A stretch of 64,000 nucleotides of DNA, taken from contig LSIG01000110.1 of NCBI GenBank assembly GCA_001556125.1, forward strand, positions 62,001 to 126,000. Direction: 5' to 3'. The translations under genes were made by a program, and so were the position numbers. Numbering within the stretch: position 1 is the first letter of the stretch; the number at the start of each line of letters is the position of its first letter. Shown here one piece after another: positions 1 to 15,287 of this stretch. The DNA is from Rhizobiales bacterium CCH10-E5 (lineage in GTDB: Bacteria > Pseudomonadota > Alphaproteobacteria > Rhizobiales > Beijerinckiaceae). The notes beneath the pieces are model-generated. The model had not been told where the DNA came from, made no database searches, and saw only the letters and a list, made by a program, of their open reading frames with translations.

Positions 1-1140
<1,140 letters not shown>

Positions 1141-1194
1141 CGGAAGACTACGTGAAACCATGGCTCTTTCTGCAGCGACCGACCTTGAAGTCGA

Positions 1195-1428
1195 TCAGGC
1201 CGACTTCGACAGGAACTTCACGGCATCGCCGACGGTGACGATCGTCTCGGCCGCATCGTCCGGGATCTCGACGCCGAACTCTTCCTCGAAGGCCATGACG
1301 AGCTCGACCGTGTCGAGGCTGTCCGCCCCGAGGTCCTCGATGAAGTTCGCGCCATCCACGACCTTCTCAGGCTCGACGCCGAGATGCTCGACCACGATCT
1401 TCTTCACGCGCTCGGCGACATCGCTCAT
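1195..1428 (-). CDS. acpP: acyl carrier protein
   Basis: This is a 77-residue acidic acyl carrier protein that carries fatty-acyl intermediates on a phosphopantetheine arm. The attachment serine is Ser37 in the motif [11 protein letters not shown]. Length and composition match AcpP. The ATG at 1428 is preceded by an AAGGAT-type ribosome binding site. The frame stays open for 40 codons upstream, but that extension is not AcpP-like, so the shorter start is right. It lies between fabG and fabF, and the 257 bp before it probably holds its own promoter, consistent with the high expression known for this gene. Confidence 0.98.
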   Translation of the reverse strand: MSDVAERVKKIVVEHLGVEPEKVVDGANFIEDLGADSLDTVELVMAFEEEFGVEIPDDAAETIVTVGDAVKFLSKSA

Positions 1429-1685
1429 GGGATTTATCCTTAAAGATTGAACATGCAGCACCGAACCGCGCCGCAGAGAGGGACCGTCACTCCTGACCCC
1501 CGACGCACCGGAACTCGGTGCGGCCGGGCCGGAACTCGAAGCCTGCACAAACGCAACAACCGGGTTCCCGTCAAGTCCCCCGGATCGTGCGCAGCGGCCC
1601 GACGGCGCTAGTTAACACAGCCGATCTTGGCTGGCGAGAGCGCGAAACCACGGATCGAACTCTTCCAGAAAACCCGACAAGTCTT

Positions 1686-2423
1686 TCAGATCATTGTCAT
1701 TCCGCCGTTGACATGAAGCGTCTGCCCCGTCACGTAGCCGGCTTCCGCACTGGCGAGATAGGCCACGGCCGCCGCCACATCGGCGCCCGTCCCCAGGCGA
1801 CCCATTGGCACGTCGGAGAGGATGCCCTCGCGCTGCTTGTCGTTCAGAGCCTGGGTCATCGGTGACTCGATGAAGCCCGGCGCGACGACGTTGACGGTGA
1901 TGTTGCGGCTGGCGACCTCGGCGGCGAGCGCCTTGGACATGCCGATCAGCCCGGCCTTCGAGGCGGCGTAGTTGCCCTGCCCCGGATTGCCGGTGGTGCC
2001 GACGACCGAGCCGATCGAGATGATGCGGCCATAACGGCGGCGCATCATCGACTTCACCGCCGCGCGCGAGAGGCGGAAGGCCGCCGTCAGGTTGATGGCG
2101 ATGACGCTGTCCCAGTCCTCGTCCTTGAGGCGCAGGAAGAGGTTGTCCTTGGTGACGCCGGCATTGTTGACGAGGATGTCGAGCCCACCGAGCTTCTCCT
2201 CGGCTGCCGGCACGAGGGCCTCGACCGAGTCCTTGTCAGCCAGGTTGCAAGGCGCGACGACCGCTCGCTCGCCCAGTTCTGCGGCGAGCGCTGCCAGCGC
2301 CTCGGCGCGCGTGCCCGACAGCGCGACGCTGGCGCCCTGCGCATGAAGAACGCGCGCGATGGCGCCGCCCAGCCCCCCGGTGGCGCCGGTCACCAGCGCC
2401 TTCTTGCCCGTCAGATCCAGCAT
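1686..2423 (-). CDS. fabG: 3-oxoacyl-[ACP] reductase
   Basis: FabG is the NADPH-dependent reductase that converts 3-oxoacyl-ACP to 3-hydroxyacyl-ACP. The 245-residue protein is a classical short-chain dehydrogenase. The cofactor loop TGATGGLG starts at residue 12, NNAG is near 86, and the catalytic residues are Ser139, Tyr152 and Lys156 (YAASK). The C-terminal VNGGMTMI is typical of FabG. A GGGAGA ribosome binding site precedes the ATG. It sits between fabD and acpP, all on the minus strand, which separates it from the many unrelated SDR reductases. Confidence 0.97.
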   Translation of the reverse strand: MLDLTGKKALVTGATGGLGGAIARVLHAQGASVALSGTRAEALAALAAELGERAVVAPCNLADKDSVEALVPAAEEKLGGLDILVNNAGVTKDNLFLRLKDEDWDSVIAINLTAAFRLSRAAVKSMMRRRYGRIISIGSVVGTTGNPGQGNYAASKAGLIGMSKALAAEVASRNITVNVVAPGFIESPMTQALNDKQREGILSDVPMGRLGTGADVAAAVAYLASAEAGYVTGQTLHVNGGMTMI

Positions 2424-2464
2424 CGTCTCTCCCTTTCGGCGTTCTGCCGTTCTCTGTTGCCCAT

Positions 2465-3400
2465 TCAGGGCTTGTAAGCGGACACGTCCTCGGCGGTTCC
2501 CACCGAGAGCGGCGTCGCAGTCGGCGCGATGCGCTTGACCAGACCGGCCAGCACCTTGCCGCTGCCGAGCTCAACGAAACGGTCGACGCCTGCCGCCGCC
2601 ATCGCCTCGACACCTTCGCGCCAGCGCACCGTGCCGGTGACCTGCGCCACCAGCGAATCGCGGATCGCCGCCACATCCGACAGCGGCGCGGCACCGACAT
2701 TGGCCATGACGGGAACGACCGGCGCCTGCATCGCGACATCGGCCAGCGCCGCGCGCATCGCCTCCGCGGCCGGCTCCATCAGGGAGCAATGGAAGGGCGC
2801 CGAAACCGGCAGCAGCATGGCGCGACGCACACCACGCTCGCCGGCGAGCGCGATCGCCCGGTCGATCGCGGCCTTCGCGCCGGAGAGTACGACCTGGCCG
2901 CCGCCATTGTCGTTGGCGGCCTCGCAAACCTCGCCCTCAGCCGCATCGGCAGCGATGGCGCGCGCGAGGTCGAGATCCGCTCCCATCAGGGCAGCCATCG
3001 CCCCCTGCCCGGCCGGCACGGCCTTCTGCATCGCATCGCCCCGGGTGCGTAGCAGGCGCGCGGCATCACCGATGCCGAAGGTGCCGGCGGCGGCCAGCGC
3101 CGAGTACTCACCCAGGGAATGCCCCGCGACGAAGGCGGCGTCACGTTTCAGATCGAGACCGGCCTCGGCCTCGAGGACCCGCACCACCGCCAGGCTCACG
3201 GCCATCAGCGCCGGCTGCGCATTCGCCGTCAGCGTGAGTTCCTCCGCGGGTCCCTCCCACATCAGGGCCGACAGCTTCTGTGACAGGGCGGCATCGACCT
3301 CGTCGAACACGGCACGGGCGACGGGGAAGGCATCGGCCAAGGTCTTGCCCATGCCGACGGCCTGGGAGCCCTGGCCGGGGAAGATGAACGCGGTCGTCAT
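2465..3400 (-). CDS. fabD: malonyl-CoA:ACP transacylase
   Basis: FabD loads malonyl groups from CoA onto acyl carrier protein. The 311-residue protein starts [17 protein letters not shown], the family's opening motif. It has the nucleophile Ser95 in GHSLGEYSA and the catalytic His204 in SAPFHCSLM. It is the first gene of the minus-strand fabD-fabG run, 41 bp before fabG. The divergent rpsF gene starts 345 bp away, so the promoters of both units should lie in that gap. Confidence 0.97.
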   Translation of the reverse strand: MTTAFIFPGQGSQAVGMGKTLADAFPVARAVFDEVDAALSQKLSALMWEGPAEELTLTANAQPALMAVSLAVVRVLEAEAGLDLKRDAAFVAGHSLGEYSALAAAGTFGIGDAARLLRTRGDAMQKAVPAGQGAMAALMGADLDLARAIAADAAEGEVCEAANDNGGGQVVLSGAKAAIDRAIALAGERGVRRAMLLPVSAPFHCSLMEPAAEAMRAALADVAMQAPVVPVMANVGAAPLSDVAAIRDSLVAQVTGTVRWREGVEAMAAAGVDRFVELGSGKVLAGLVKRIAPTATPLSVGTAEDVSAYKP

Positions 3401-3745
3401 GCGGAAGGCCTCGGATTTTCAAACGATTTGAGCCAGTTCACGGCGCTGTCACACTGCCTTGGAGTGCAAGTCAAGGCCGAAGCCGCCCGATTGGCCGGGT
3501 CATCCGCGGCCAAAAGCCGATTTCGGTTGCATCGACGGGCTGCAACCTGTAACGACCGCCTCCTGCTTGTTCGGCCGGAGGCTGAACGGATGGCAGCGCT
3601 TTGGCCGGCTACCGGCCGCCGCGCTGCAGGCTCCCCCGGGCGCCGTCATCCCGTGTCTCCGCCTTCGATGAAATCCTGTCGGGCCTTATCCAGGGCTCGG
3701 AGGGCTCCGCGCCGGGCGAAGCTGGGTGAAAAAGGAAGGCCAATC
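3401..3745. other. divergent intergenic region between fabD and rpsF
   Basis: This 345 bp gap separates the minus-strand fabD unit from the plus-strand rpsF unit and should hold both promoters. An open frame runs through it in phase with rpsF, but it shows no S6-like sequence and no good start, so I do not count it as coding. The only clear structure is the nested GC-rich hairpin at 3593-3627. I could not pick out a convincing promoter. Confidence 0.6.
3593..3627 (+). promoter_or_regulatory. nested hairpin in rpsF leader, possible S6:S18 autoregulatory element
   Basis: The outer arms GCAGCGC (3593-3599) and GCGCTGC (3621-3627) pair perfectly. Inside them GGCCGG (3603-3608) and CCGGCC (3612-3617) pair around a CTA loop. 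Asymmetric bulges TTT and GCC separate the two helices. No T-run follows, so it is not an ordinary terminator. Leaders of rpsF-rpsR operons in many bacteria carry an S6:S18-binding stem with a CCG-containing bulge. This element sits about 120 nt before the S6 start. The link is inference from position and shape. Confidence 0.33.
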
Positions 3746-4204
3746 ATGGCATTGTACGAGCATGTCCTGCTCGCGCGACAAGACGTCAGCGCGCAGCAGG
3801 TCGAGGCCCTTGTCGAGACGTTCAAGGGCATCATCGAGGCGAATGGCGGCTCGGTCCCCAAGGTCGAGTACTGGGGCGTGAAGTCGCTGGGCTACCGCAT
3901 CAAGAAGAACCGCAAGGCGCACTACTCGCTGCTCAACATCGACGCTCCCGCCGCGGCGGTCGCCGAGATGGAGCGCCAGATGCGCATCAACGAGGACGTC
4001 CTGCGCTTCCTCACCGTGCGCGTCGAGGAGCTCGAGGAAGGCCAGTCGGCCATGCTCCAGAAGCGCGACCGCGACGACCGTGGTGATCGCGGCGACCGCT
4101 TCGACCGTCCCGGCGGCGGCGACCGCTTCGACCGCGGCCCGCGTCGTGACCGTCCGCGTCGCGACGACGAAGCTGCTCCCGAAACGACCGGCGCGGAGGC
4201 CTGA
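3746..4204 (+). CDS. rpsF: 30S ribosomal protein S6
   Basis: This is the 152-residue small-subunit protein S6, which pairs with S18 on the 16S rRNA platform. It starts [20 protein letters not shown]. The S6 core covers about residues 1-100. It is followed by a long charged tail rich in Arg and Asp (repeats of the type [20 protein letters not shown]), common in alphaproteobacterial S6. An AAAGGAAGG ribosome binding site precedes the ATG, which fixes the start even though the frame is open upstream. The S18 gene follows 3 bp later. Confidence 0.97.
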   Translation: MALYEHVLLARQDVSAQQVEALVETFKGIIEANGGSVPKVEYWGVKSLGYRIKKNRKAHYSLLNIDAPAAAVAEMERQMRINEDVLRFLTVRVEELEEGQSAMLQKRDRDDRGDRGDRFDRPGGGDRFDRGPRRDRPRRDDEAAPETTGAEA

Positions 4205-4207
4205 GCC

Positions 4208-4453
4208 ATGTCGACTGCATCCGCCGGCGCCCGCCGCCCCTTCTTCCGTCGCCGCAAGTCCTGCCCCTTCTCGGGCGAGGGCGCTCCGAAGATCGACTAC
4301 AAGGATGTGCGCCTGCTCTCGCGCTACATCTCCGAGCGCGGCAAGATCGTGCCGTCGCGCATCACGGCGGTCTCCGCCAAGAAGCAGCGCGAGCTCGCCC
4401 AGGCGATCAAGCGCGCCCGCTTCCTGGGCCTGCTGCCCTACGTGATCCGCTGA
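4208..4453 (+). CDS. rpsR: 30S ribosomal protein S18
   Basis: This 81-residue basic protein is S18, the binding partner of S6. The core reads [20 protein letters not shown] followed by [20 protein letters not shown], and it ends in LLPYVIR as the family does. It lies 3 bp after rpsF, so the two are cotranscribed and probably translated together. A GC-rich hairpin follows at 4492-4519. Confidence 0.98.
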   Translation: MSTASAGARRPFFRRRKSCPFSGEGAPKIDYKDVRLLSRYISERGKIVPSRITAVSAKKQRELAQAIKRARFLGLLPYVIR

Positions 4454-4491
4454 GATCGCTTTCGCCTCCCGCTTGGGGGGCTCCGAGATCG

Positions 4492-4519
4492 ACCGGCGGC
4501 GAGCGATCGCCGCCGGTTT
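4492..4519 (+). terminator. hairpin after rpsR, probable terminator or attenuator
   Basis: ACCGGCGGCG (4492-4501) and CGCCGCCGGT (4508-4517) form a perfect 10-bp stem around AGCGAT, followed by only three T residues. It stands 39 bp after rpsR and before the DUF2232 gene. The short T-run suggests partial termination, which would set S6/S18 output above that of the downstream genes. Confidence 0.5.
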
Positions 4520-4632
4520 CGACCACCGAACCAGTCGCCCTGTGGTGAAATCCCACCGGGTTCGTTGAGGCGAAGAGCCTCTCACCCTGCCCGGCCGATA
4601 GGCCCGGGAGCAGCGGGACAGCAGGACAGAGA

Positions 4633-5592
4633 ATGATTCCGGCCGTCGGCATCGGCGCGGGCCTCGTAGCGGCCCTGCTCTTTTCAGTGGTGATCACCGG
4701 ATCGCCGCTGGCCGTGCTGCTGTATTCGGCCGCCCCGCTTCCGATCTTCATCGCCGCGCTCGGTTGGAACCACCGCGCCGGGCTCTATGCCTCCGCCGCG
4801 GGCGCGCTCGCCGTGACGCTAGGCCTGAGCCTCCCGGCCGGCTTCGCCTTCGCCTGCATCATCGCACTGCCGGCCTGGTGGATCGCCTATCTGGCGCTGC
4901 TGGCGCGCTCCGACGAGAGCGGTGCCGTCGAATGGTACCCGCTCGGGCACCTGATGGTCTGGATCGCCGGCACGGCGACGCTCGCCAGCGTCGCCAGCGC
5001 CCTGGTGATGACAACCGATTACGAAACCTACCGCGCCGTCATCGCGCGGATCGTCGATAATCTCCTGGCGGAGATGGTGCGCAGCAAGATGCTGACCTTG
5101 CCGCAGGGGAAGACCGCCGCCGATCTCTCGGCCGATATCACGCCGCTGCTGGTGCGCGCCGTGCCGCTCGGCATCGCCGCCTCGATCGTCACCACCATCA
5201 CCGCCAATCTCTGGCTGGCCGCCAAGACGGTGCAGTTCTCCGGCCGTCTGCCGCGGCCCTGGCCCTTCATTCCCTCGACGACGCTGCCGCGCACGGCGCT
5301 GCCGCTTCTGGCGGTGGGTCTGGTCACCGCCATGCTCGACGGGTTCGTCGGCCTCGCCGGCGCCTCGCTGGTCGGCGCGCTGCTCGCCGCCTTCATGTTC
5401 TCCGGCCTCGCGATGCTGCACGACCTTTCGCGCGGCCAGGCCTGGCGCACGCCGATGCTGATCAGCGTCTATGTCGCGCTGATCGTGATGCAGGCCGTGC
5501 TGACGCCGCTGCTGGCGCTCGCCGGCATGATCGACACCCTTCTCGGGCTGCGCAAGCGGGCCGCGATGCCTCCCCCGCCTCCCCAGGCCTGA
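4633..5592 (+). CDS. DUF2232-family integral membrane protein
   Basis: This 319-residue protein is very hydrophobic, with about eight predicted membrane spans beginning at residue 5. It has a short soluble tail ending MPPPPPQA. The position between rpsR and rplI is the conserved place for DUF2232 membrane proteins in Hyphomicrobiales, distantly related to the YybS group. No catalytic motif is visible and its function is unknown. The ATG has an AGGACAGAGA ribosome binding site. It starts 179 bp after rpsR and ends 37 bp before rplI, so it is probably cotranscribed with the ribosomal genes. Confidence 0.85.
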   Translation: MIPAVGIGAGLVAALLFSVVITGSPLAVLLYSAAPLPIFIAALGWNHRAGLYASAAGALAVTLGLSLPAGFAFACIIALPAWWIAYLALLARSDESGAVEWYPLGHLMVWIAGTATLASVASALVMTTDYETYRAVIARIVDNLLAEMVRSKMLTLPQGKTAADLSADITPLLVRAVPLGIAASIVTTITANLWLAAKTVQFSGRLPRPWPFIPSTTLPRTALPLLAVGLVTAMLDGFVGLAGASLVGALLAAFMFSGLAMLHDLSRGQAWRTPMLISVYVALIVMQAVLTPLLALAGMIDTLLGLRKRAAMPPPPPQA

Positions 5593-5629
5593 TCTTCAAT
5601 TTCGAACCGCTCTCAAAGGAGACAACACC

Positions 5630-6193
5630 ATGGAAGTGATCCTGCTCGAACGCGTCGCCAAGCTCGGCCAGATGGGCGACGTCGTGCGCGTCCGCGACGG
5701 CTTCGGCCGCAACTACCTGCTCGCCCGCGGCAAGGCCCTGCGCGCGACCGAGGAGAACAAGAAGCGCTTCGAGAGCCAGAAGATCGAGCTCGAGACCCGC
5801 AATCTCGAGCTGAAGTCGGAAGCCGAGTCGGTCGCCGAGAGCCTGGACGGTCTGAGCGTCGTGATGCTGCGCCAGTCGGGCGAGTCGGGCGTGCTCTACG
5901 GCTCGGTCTCGACCCGCGACATCGCCGAGGCGCTGACCGCCGAGGGCTTCCACGTCTCGCGCAGCCAGATCACGCTCAACGCGCCGATCAAGACGCTCGG
6001 CCTGCACACCGTCCCGGTCGTCCTGCATCCGGAAGTCTCGGTCACCGTCACCGTGAACGTCGCCCGTTCGGCCGAGGAAGCCGAGCGCCAGGTCCGCGGC
6101 GAGAACGTCACGGCCCGCGAGGAGTTCGACCTCGACGATCTCGGCCTCGAGGTCGGTGCGGCGCTGGCGGAAGCCGGCGAGGACGACCGCTGA
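5630..6193 (+). CDS. rplI: 50S ribosomal protein L9
   Basis: This 187-residue protein is L9, which binds 23S rRNA near the L1 stalk. The N-terminal domain begins [20 protein letters not shown] and contains the conserved [14 protein letters not shown] long helix of about residues 40-75 connects it to the C-terminal domain. It is longer than the usual 150 residues because of an acidic tail ([24 protein letters not shown] region). The ribosome binding site AAAGGAG is strong. A clear terminator follows 26 bp after the stop. Confidence 0.97.
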   Translation: MEVILLERVAKLGQMGDVVRVRDGFGRNYLLARGKALRATEENKKRFESQKIELETRNLELKSEAESVAESLDGLSVVMLRQSGESGVLYGSVSTRDIAEALTAEGFHVSRSQITLNAPIKTLGLHTVPVVLHPEVSVTVTVNVARSAEEAERQVRGENVTAREEFDLDDLGLEVGAALAEAGEDDR

Positions 6194-6219
6194 GCCGATC
6201 GCTCGCTTCGTCGAGTCAA

Positions 6220-6248
6220 GGGCGCCGCGGCAACGCGGCGCCCTTTTT
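6220..6248 (+). terminator. rho-independent terminator after rplI
   Basis: GGGCGCCGCG (6220-6229) and CGCGGCGCCC (6234-6243) form a perfect 10-bp stem closed by a GCAA tetraloop and followed by TTTTT. This is a textbook terminator ending the rpsF-rpsR-DUF2232-rplI unit before dnaB. Confidence 0.92.
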
Positions 6249-6361
6249 CGTCGCAGCCTGTGCAAAGGCGTGGATCGTCCAATCGCTGCTGGCATGATCC
6301 GTCAGAGTGATAGAGTAAGCGCAGAGTCGGACAGCCGCAGACCCGAGACATTCGCGCCCTC

Positions 6362-7845
<1,484 letters not shown>

Positions 7846-7849
<4 letters not shown>

Positions 7850-8976
7850 GCCCTTTCGATACGCCCGAGGCCGAGACCCGCGGCACGCTCCTCACCCTGG
7901 ATCTCGGGGCGCTCGTCGCCAACTGGCGCGCGCTCGGCGCCCGCGCCGGCACGGAGGCCGGCGCGGTGGTCAAGGCCGACGCCTATGGCATCGGCATCGA
8001 GCCCGCCGTGACGGCGCTGTCGCGCGCCGGCTGCCGCAGCTTCTTCGTCGCGCATCTCTCGGAGGCCGTCCGCGCCCGTGCCGTCGCCGCCGAGGCGACG
8101 ATCTACGTCCTCAACGGCCTCTTGCCCGGTCAAAGCACCGCCTTCGCCCGCCACGACCTGTCACCGGTCCTGGGCTCCGTCGCGGAATTGCAGGAATGGG
8201 CCGCCTTCCGGCAGGGTAATGGCGCGGTCAGGCCGGCGGCGCTGCATGTCGACTCAGGCATGAACCGGCTGGGGCTGGCGCCGGACGAGGCGCTGTCGCT
8301 TGCCGGAGACGGGTCCGAGCTCGTCGATGCGGCGGGCGTCGGCCTGCTGATGACCCATTTCGCCGCCTCCGAGGACGAGGGCGATCCGGCCAATGCGCGC
8401 CAGATCGCGGCCTTTGCCGGGATCGCCGCGGCGTTCCCGGAGCTGCCGGCCTCGCTGATGAACTCGTCGGGGCATTTCCTGAAAGGCTGCCCGGCCTACC
8501 AGCTGACCCGCCCGGGCTATGCGCTCTATGGCGGCAACCCGACGCCCGGCCAGCCCAACCCGATGCAGGCGGTCGTCTCGCTGCAGTCGCGCATCATCCA
8601 GCTGCGCGACGTCGAGCCAGGGACGCAGGTCGGCTATAACGGCCGCTGGAGCGCGAAGCGTCGCAGCCGCCTCGCCACCATCTGCCTCGGCTATGCCGAC
8701 GGCTATCCGCGCAACGCCAGCGGCACCGATATGGTGCCCGGCGGAACCGCGCTCGTGGGCGGCGTCCCCTGCCCCTTCGTCGGCTCGGTCTCGATGGACC
8801 TGATCATCCTCGACGTCACCGAGGCGCCGGAGAACGCCGCGCGGCGCGGCGAGCCGGTGACGCTGATCGGCGGTGCGCTCGATCTGGAGACGGTCGGCGC
8901 CGGCGCCAAGACGATCGGCTACGAGATCCTGACCAGCCTCGGCCGGCGCCATGCGCGGCGCTATGTCGGGGTTTGA
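7846..8976 (+). CDS. alr: alanine racemase
   Basis: Alr is a PLP-dependent enzyme that makes D-alanine for peptidoglycan. The 376-residue protein carries the PLP-binding Lys43 in AVVKADAYGIG and the second catalytic base Tyr264 in GTQVGYNGRW. The C-terminal beta domain includes CPFVGSVSMDL. The start codon overlaps the dnaB stop (ATGA), so translation is probably coupled. The dnaB-alr-radA order is conserved in Hyphomicrobiales. Confidence 0.96.
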
Positions 8977-8989
8977 GGTGAGCGGCTCC

Positions 8990-9128
8990 GGTGTCCTTCC
9001 GGGGCACGGCGCAGCCGTGAACCCGGAACCCGTGACGGGCCTCGACCTTTGTCGACCCCGGTGGGAAGCGCACAGCCGGTCGTGGATTCCGGGTTCTTCG
9101 CTGAAGCGAAGCCCCGGAATGACAGGTT
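8990..9128. repeat. paired intergenic hairpin repeats between alr and radA
   Basis: Two hairpins fill this gap. The first pairs TTCCGGGGCACGGC (from 8997) with GCCGTGAACCCGGAA (to 9028). The second pairs ATTCCGGGTTCTTCGC with GCGAAGCCCCGGAAT (9086-9120). The outer arms of the two also resemble each other in inverted orientation. Repeats with CCGGAATGAC ends are common between genes in Hyphomicrobiales. The ribosome binding region of radA directly adjoins the right arm. Confidence 0.7.
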
Positions 9129-9132
9129 AGCG

Positions 9133-10530
<1,398 letters not shown>

Positions 10531-10636
10531 GCCCGTCACAATAGTGACGCCGCGGGCGCGAGCGCGTATAGCAAACGCGATGCGGCCAGCCCATCTGTTG
10601 CAGGCCATTCCGAGACCATAACGAAGCGGCTCATCC

Positions 10637-11317
10637 ATGCCTGTGACCATTCTCGATCTCGTCGTCATCGGCGTGATTCTGATCTCGGCTTTGCTGGCGG
10701 CGGTGCGCGGGCTGACGCGCGAGGTGCTGGCCATCGCGTCCTGGGCGGCGGCCGCCGCCGTGGCCTGGATCTTCCATCCGCAGCTGCTGCCGATCATGAA
10801 GCAGTACATCCCGAACGACACGATCGCGCTGATCGCGGCGATCGCCTCGCTCTTCCTGGTGACGCTGATCGTGGTGTCGCTCGTGACGGCGCGGATCTCG
10901 GATTTCGTGCTCGATTCGCGCATCGGCGCGCTCGACCGCACGCTCGGCTTCGTCTTCGGCGCGGGGCGCGGGCTGCTCCTGGCCGTGATCGGCTACCTGT
11001 TCTTCGCGGCGCTGGTCGGCGCCGACAAGATGCCGCCCTGGGCGCGCGACGCCAAGGCCAAGCCGATGCTCGAGGAAACGGGGCGCTCGCTGATCACCAT
11101 GCTGCCGCAGGACGTCAACGCCGATTTCCTGAAGACGCTGCTGAAGCCGAAATCCGGCCCGGAGCCGACGGAAGCCCCGGCCGAAGAGCCGCGGCAGCCC
11201 GCTACCCCCGGCACCGAGCCGCAGCGCCGCACCGAGGCCCCGAGCGCGACGGACCGCCAGGCCCTGCAGCGGGCCATCGACGGCACGCGCGCCGCCCCTG
11301 CCCCAACTCGCCCTTAA
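10637..11317 (+). CDS. cvpA: CvpA-family membrane protein
   Basis: This 226-residue inner-membrane protein has four predicted spans: ILDLVVIGVILISALLAAVR, the stretches near residues 30 and 70, and one near 105 (GRGLLLAVIGYLFFAALVGA). A low-complexity Pro/Glu/Ala tail follows from about residue 170. CvpA was first linked to colicin V production; its exact role is unclear and has been tied to envelope stress. It lies 43 bp before purF, the conserved cvpA-purF pair, which supports the name. Confidence 0.88.
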   Translation: MPVTILDLVVIGVILISALLAAVRGLTREVLAIASWAAAAAVAWIFHPQLLPIMKQYIPNDTIALIAAIASLFLVTLIVVSLVTARISDFVLDSRIGALDRTLGFVFGAGRGLLLAVIGYLFFAALVGADKMPPWARDAKAKPMLEETGRSLITMLPQDVNADFLKTLLKPKSGPEPTEAPAEEPRQPATPGTEPQRRTEAPSATDRQALQRAIDGTRAAPAPTRP

Positions 11318-11360
11318 TTCGCGCCTAGAAGCCCCTCGTCCCGCCGTCAGGAGCCCAGTC

Positions 11361-12848
<1,488 letters not shown>

Positions 12849-12865
12849 TCGAGAGGCCGGCATCT

Positions 12866-12990
12866 CCGCAGCCCTCATCCTGAGGAGCCGCGGAACGCGG
12901 CGTCTCGAAGGATGATCCAGATTTCTCCGGAGCCCCATCAGGGCATCCTTCGAGACGCGCCTTCGGCGCTCCTCAGGATGAGGGCTGCGG
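12866..12990. repeat. long intergenic inverted repeat after purF
   Basis: The 22-bp outer arms at 12866-12887 and 12969-12990 are perfect inverted copies, each containing CCTCATCCTGAGGAG or its complement. Inner arms containing GTCTCGAAGGATG and CATCCTTCGAGAC also pair, giving a long cruciform-like element. This CTCATCCTGAGGAG repeat type is widespread between genes in Hyphomicrobiales. It may end purF transcription, although there is no T-run. Confidence 0.85.
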
Positions 12991-13012
12991 ATGTGGGCAC
13001 GGGGGACCAGGA

Positions 13013-13753
13013 ATGACCCAACCTCTCTCAGGGCGCGTCGCGCTCGTCACCGGCGCCTCGCGCGGGATCGGGCGGGCGGCGGCGCTCGCCTTCGCCAAAG
13101 CCGGCGCCCATGTCGTCGCACTGGCGCGGACCAGCGGTGCGCTCGAGGAACTGGACGACGAGATCCGGGCCGAAGGCGGCAGCGCCACGCTGGTCCCGCT
13201 CGATCTCGGCGACGCTCCGGCGGTCGAGAAGCTCGGCCCGGCCCTGCTGCAGCGCTGGGGCAAGCTCGACATCCTCCTGGCCAATGCCGGTATCCTCGGC
13301 CCGCTCTCGCCGCTGACCCATGCCTCGCCCAAGGAGTGGGCCAAGGTGTTCGACACCAATGTCACGGCGAACTGGCGGCTGCTGAAGTCGGTCGAGCCCG
13401 CGCTGCAGGCCTCCGATTCCGGACGCGTCATCCTGATGTCCTCGGGCGCAGCCCACAAATGCCTCGCCTATTGGGGCCCCTATTCGATCTCCAAGGCCGC
13501 GGTCGAGGCGATGGGACGCACCTATGCGGCCGAGACGGCGACGACGCCGATGAAGGTGATGCTGGTTAATCCGGGGCCGCTGCGCACGCGCATGCGGGCT
13601 GAGGCGATGCCGGGCGAAGACCCGCTGACGCTGAAGACGCCGGAGGAACTGGCGCCGCATCTGGTCGCCATCGCCTCGCCGGATTGGGCCGAGAGCGGCA
13701 AGATCTTCGACTTCCCGCAGGGCAAGGTGCTCAGCCCGCAGATGCCGGGCTGA
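13013..13753 (+). CDS. SDR-family NAD(P)-dependent oxidoreductase
   Basis: This 246-residue protein is a classical short-chain dehydrogenase. It has the cofactor motif VTGASRGIGRAAAL (from about residue 12), the NAG motif (LLANAGILGPLSPL), a catalytic serine in ILMSSGAAHK and the YSISKAAVEAMG catalytic Tyr/Lys pair. The substrate cannot be read from the sequence. It lies alone between two repeats, just after purF and convergent with der. Similar proteins follow purF in other Hyphomicrobiales genomes, so it is probably an ordinary core-genome SDR. Confidence 0.9.
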   Translation: MTQPLSGRVALVTGASRGIGRAAALAFAKAGAHVVALARTSGALEELDDEIRAEGGSATLVPLDLGDAPAVEKLGPALLQRWGKLDILLANAGILGPLSPLTHASPKEWAKVFDTNVTANWRLLKSVEPALQASDSGRVILMSSGAAHKCLAYWGPYSISKAAVEAMGRTYAAETATTPMKVMLVNPGPLRTRMRAEAMPGEDPLTLKTPEELAPHLVAIASPDWAESGKIFDFPQGKVLSPQMPG

Positions 13754-13760
13754 GGTTCAC

Positions 13761-13832
13761 GCGTCATGCTCGGGCGAAGACCGGAGGGTCTCTTGCCGGA
13801 GATTCTCGGGTCTTCGCCCGAGAACGACACGC
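13761..13832. repeat. inverted repeat between convergent SDR and der genes
   Basis: Arms of about 22 bp, GTCATGCTCGGGCGAAGACC on the left and GGGTCTTCGCCCGAGAACGAC on the right, pair with few mismatches. The element fills the space between two genes that end facing each other, so it could act as a bidirectional terminator. A related element with ATGCTCGGG and CCCGAG ends lies at 23067-23174. Confidence 0.75.
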
Positions 13833-13839
13833 GGGATCG

Positions 13840-15267
13840 TCACCCGGCGCGCTTGTTCCTGTCGTAGGGGTTGTCGCCGCCGCGGGTGTGCAGGCGGATC
13901 GGCGTGCCCGGCAGATCGAAGGCCTCGCGCAGATTGTTGACCAGATAGCGGGTGTAGGACACCGGCAGATGGTCGAGCTGGTTGCCGAATAGTGCGAAGG
14001 TCGGCGGGCGCGCCTTGGCCTGCGTCATGTAGCGGATCTTGATGCGCCGGCCCGCCACGGCCGGCGGCGGATGGGCCGAGAGCACGCCTTCGAGCCACCG
14101 GTTGATCCTCGCCGTCGAGATGCGGCGGTTCCAGACCTCATAGGCTGAAAAGACGGCCTGCATCAGCCGGTCGATGCCCTCGCCGGCGAGGCCCGAGAGC
14201 GGAATGATCGGCACGCCGCGCACCTGCGCCAGGAGATGGCTCGCCTTCTCCTTCAGCTCGGCCAGAAGGCCGTTCTTGTCGGCCACCAGGTCCCATTTGT
14301 TGAGCCCGATGACGACGCAGCGGCCTTCGCGCTCGGTCAGGTCGACCAGCGTCAGGTCCTGCTTCTCGAAGGGGATGGTGGCGTCGAGCAGCACCACGAC
14401 GACCTCGGCGAAGCGGATCGCGCGCAGCGAATCCTGCACTGACATCTTTTCGAGCTTTTCCTCGATGCGGGCGCGCTTGCGCATGCCCGCCGTGTCGAAC
14501 AGCTTCACGGGCCGGCCGCGCCATTCGTAATCGACGGAGATCGTGTCGCGCGTGATGCCGGCCTCGGGACCGACGAGCAGCCGGTCCTCGCCGATCATCC
14601 GGTTGACCAGCGTCGACTTGCCGGCATTGGGACGGCCGATGATCGTGACCCGGAGCGGCTTGCTCGGGTCGTCATAGGCGCCCTCCTCCTCGCCCTCCGC
14701 GACGGCGGCCGGGGCATCGACCCAGCGCTTGTCGCCATAGCTCTCGTCGAAGGGCTCTTCCTCCTCTGGCTCGACATCGACATAGGGCGCCAGCGCCTCG
14801 AGCAGATCGGAGGTGCCCTCGCCATGTTCGGCCGAGAACGGCACAGGATCGCCGAGGCCGAGCGAATAGGCTTCGAAGATGCCGTCCAGGCCCTTCTTCC
14901 CCTCCGCCTTGTTGGCCAGCAGAATGACGGGCTTGCCGGACTTGCGGACGAGGTCAGCGAAAGGCTGGTCCATCGGCGTCAGGCCGAGCCGGGCGTCGAT
15001 CATGAACAGGATGACGTCCGCCTGGGCGATCGCCACCTCGGTCTGGGCGCGCATGCGGCCGGCGAGCGAGCCGGGATCGGCTTCCTCGAGCCCCGCCGTG
15101 TCGATGATGGTGAAGCGCAGATGGCCGAGCGCGGCGTCGCCCTCGCGGCGATCGCGCGTCACGCCCGGCCGGTCATCGACCAGGGCGAGCTTCTTGCCGA
15201 CGAGCCGGTTGAACAGCGTCGACTTGCCGACATTGGGACGGCCGATGATGGCGACAGTGGCGGTCAT
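13840..15267 (-). CDS. der: ribosome-associated GTPase Der (EngA)
   Basis: Der is a double-GTPase needed for 50S subunit assembly. The 475-residue protein has two complete G domains in tandem: G1 motifs GRPNVGKST (near residue 8) and GRPNAGKST (near 210), DTAG switch II motifs in both, and NKWD in the second. The equivalent site in the first domain reads NKAE. A KH-like C-terminal domain includes [20 protein letters not shown]. An acidic linker ([14 protein letters not shown]) separates the G domains. The open frame extends far upstream, but [16 protein letters not shown] is the family start. Confidence 0.97.
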   Translation of the reverse strand: MTATVAIIGRPNVGKSTLFNRLVGKKLALVDDRPGVTRDRREGDAALGHLRFTIIDTAGLEEADPGSLAGRMRAQTEVAIAQADVILFMIDARLGLTPMDQPFADLVRKSGKPVILLANKAEGKKGLDGIFEAYSLGLGDPVPFSAEHGEGTSDLLEALAPYVDVEPEEEEPFDESYGDKRWVDAPAAVAEGEEEGAYDDPSKPLRVTIIGRPNAGKSTLVNRMIGEDRLLVGPEAGITRDTISVDYEWRGRPVKLFDTAGMRKRARIEEKLEKMSVQDSLRAIRFAEVVVVLLDATIPFEKQDLTLVDLTEREGRCVVIGLNKWDLVADKNGLLAELKEKASHLLAQVRGVPIIPLSGLAGEGIDRLMQAVFSAYEVWNRRISTARINRWLEGVLSAHPPPAVAGRRIKIRYMTQAKARPPTFALFGNQLDHLPVSYTRYLVNNLREAFDLPGTPIRLHTRGGDNPYDRNKRAG

Positions 15268-15287
15268 TCTGATTGCATATTCCGTTA

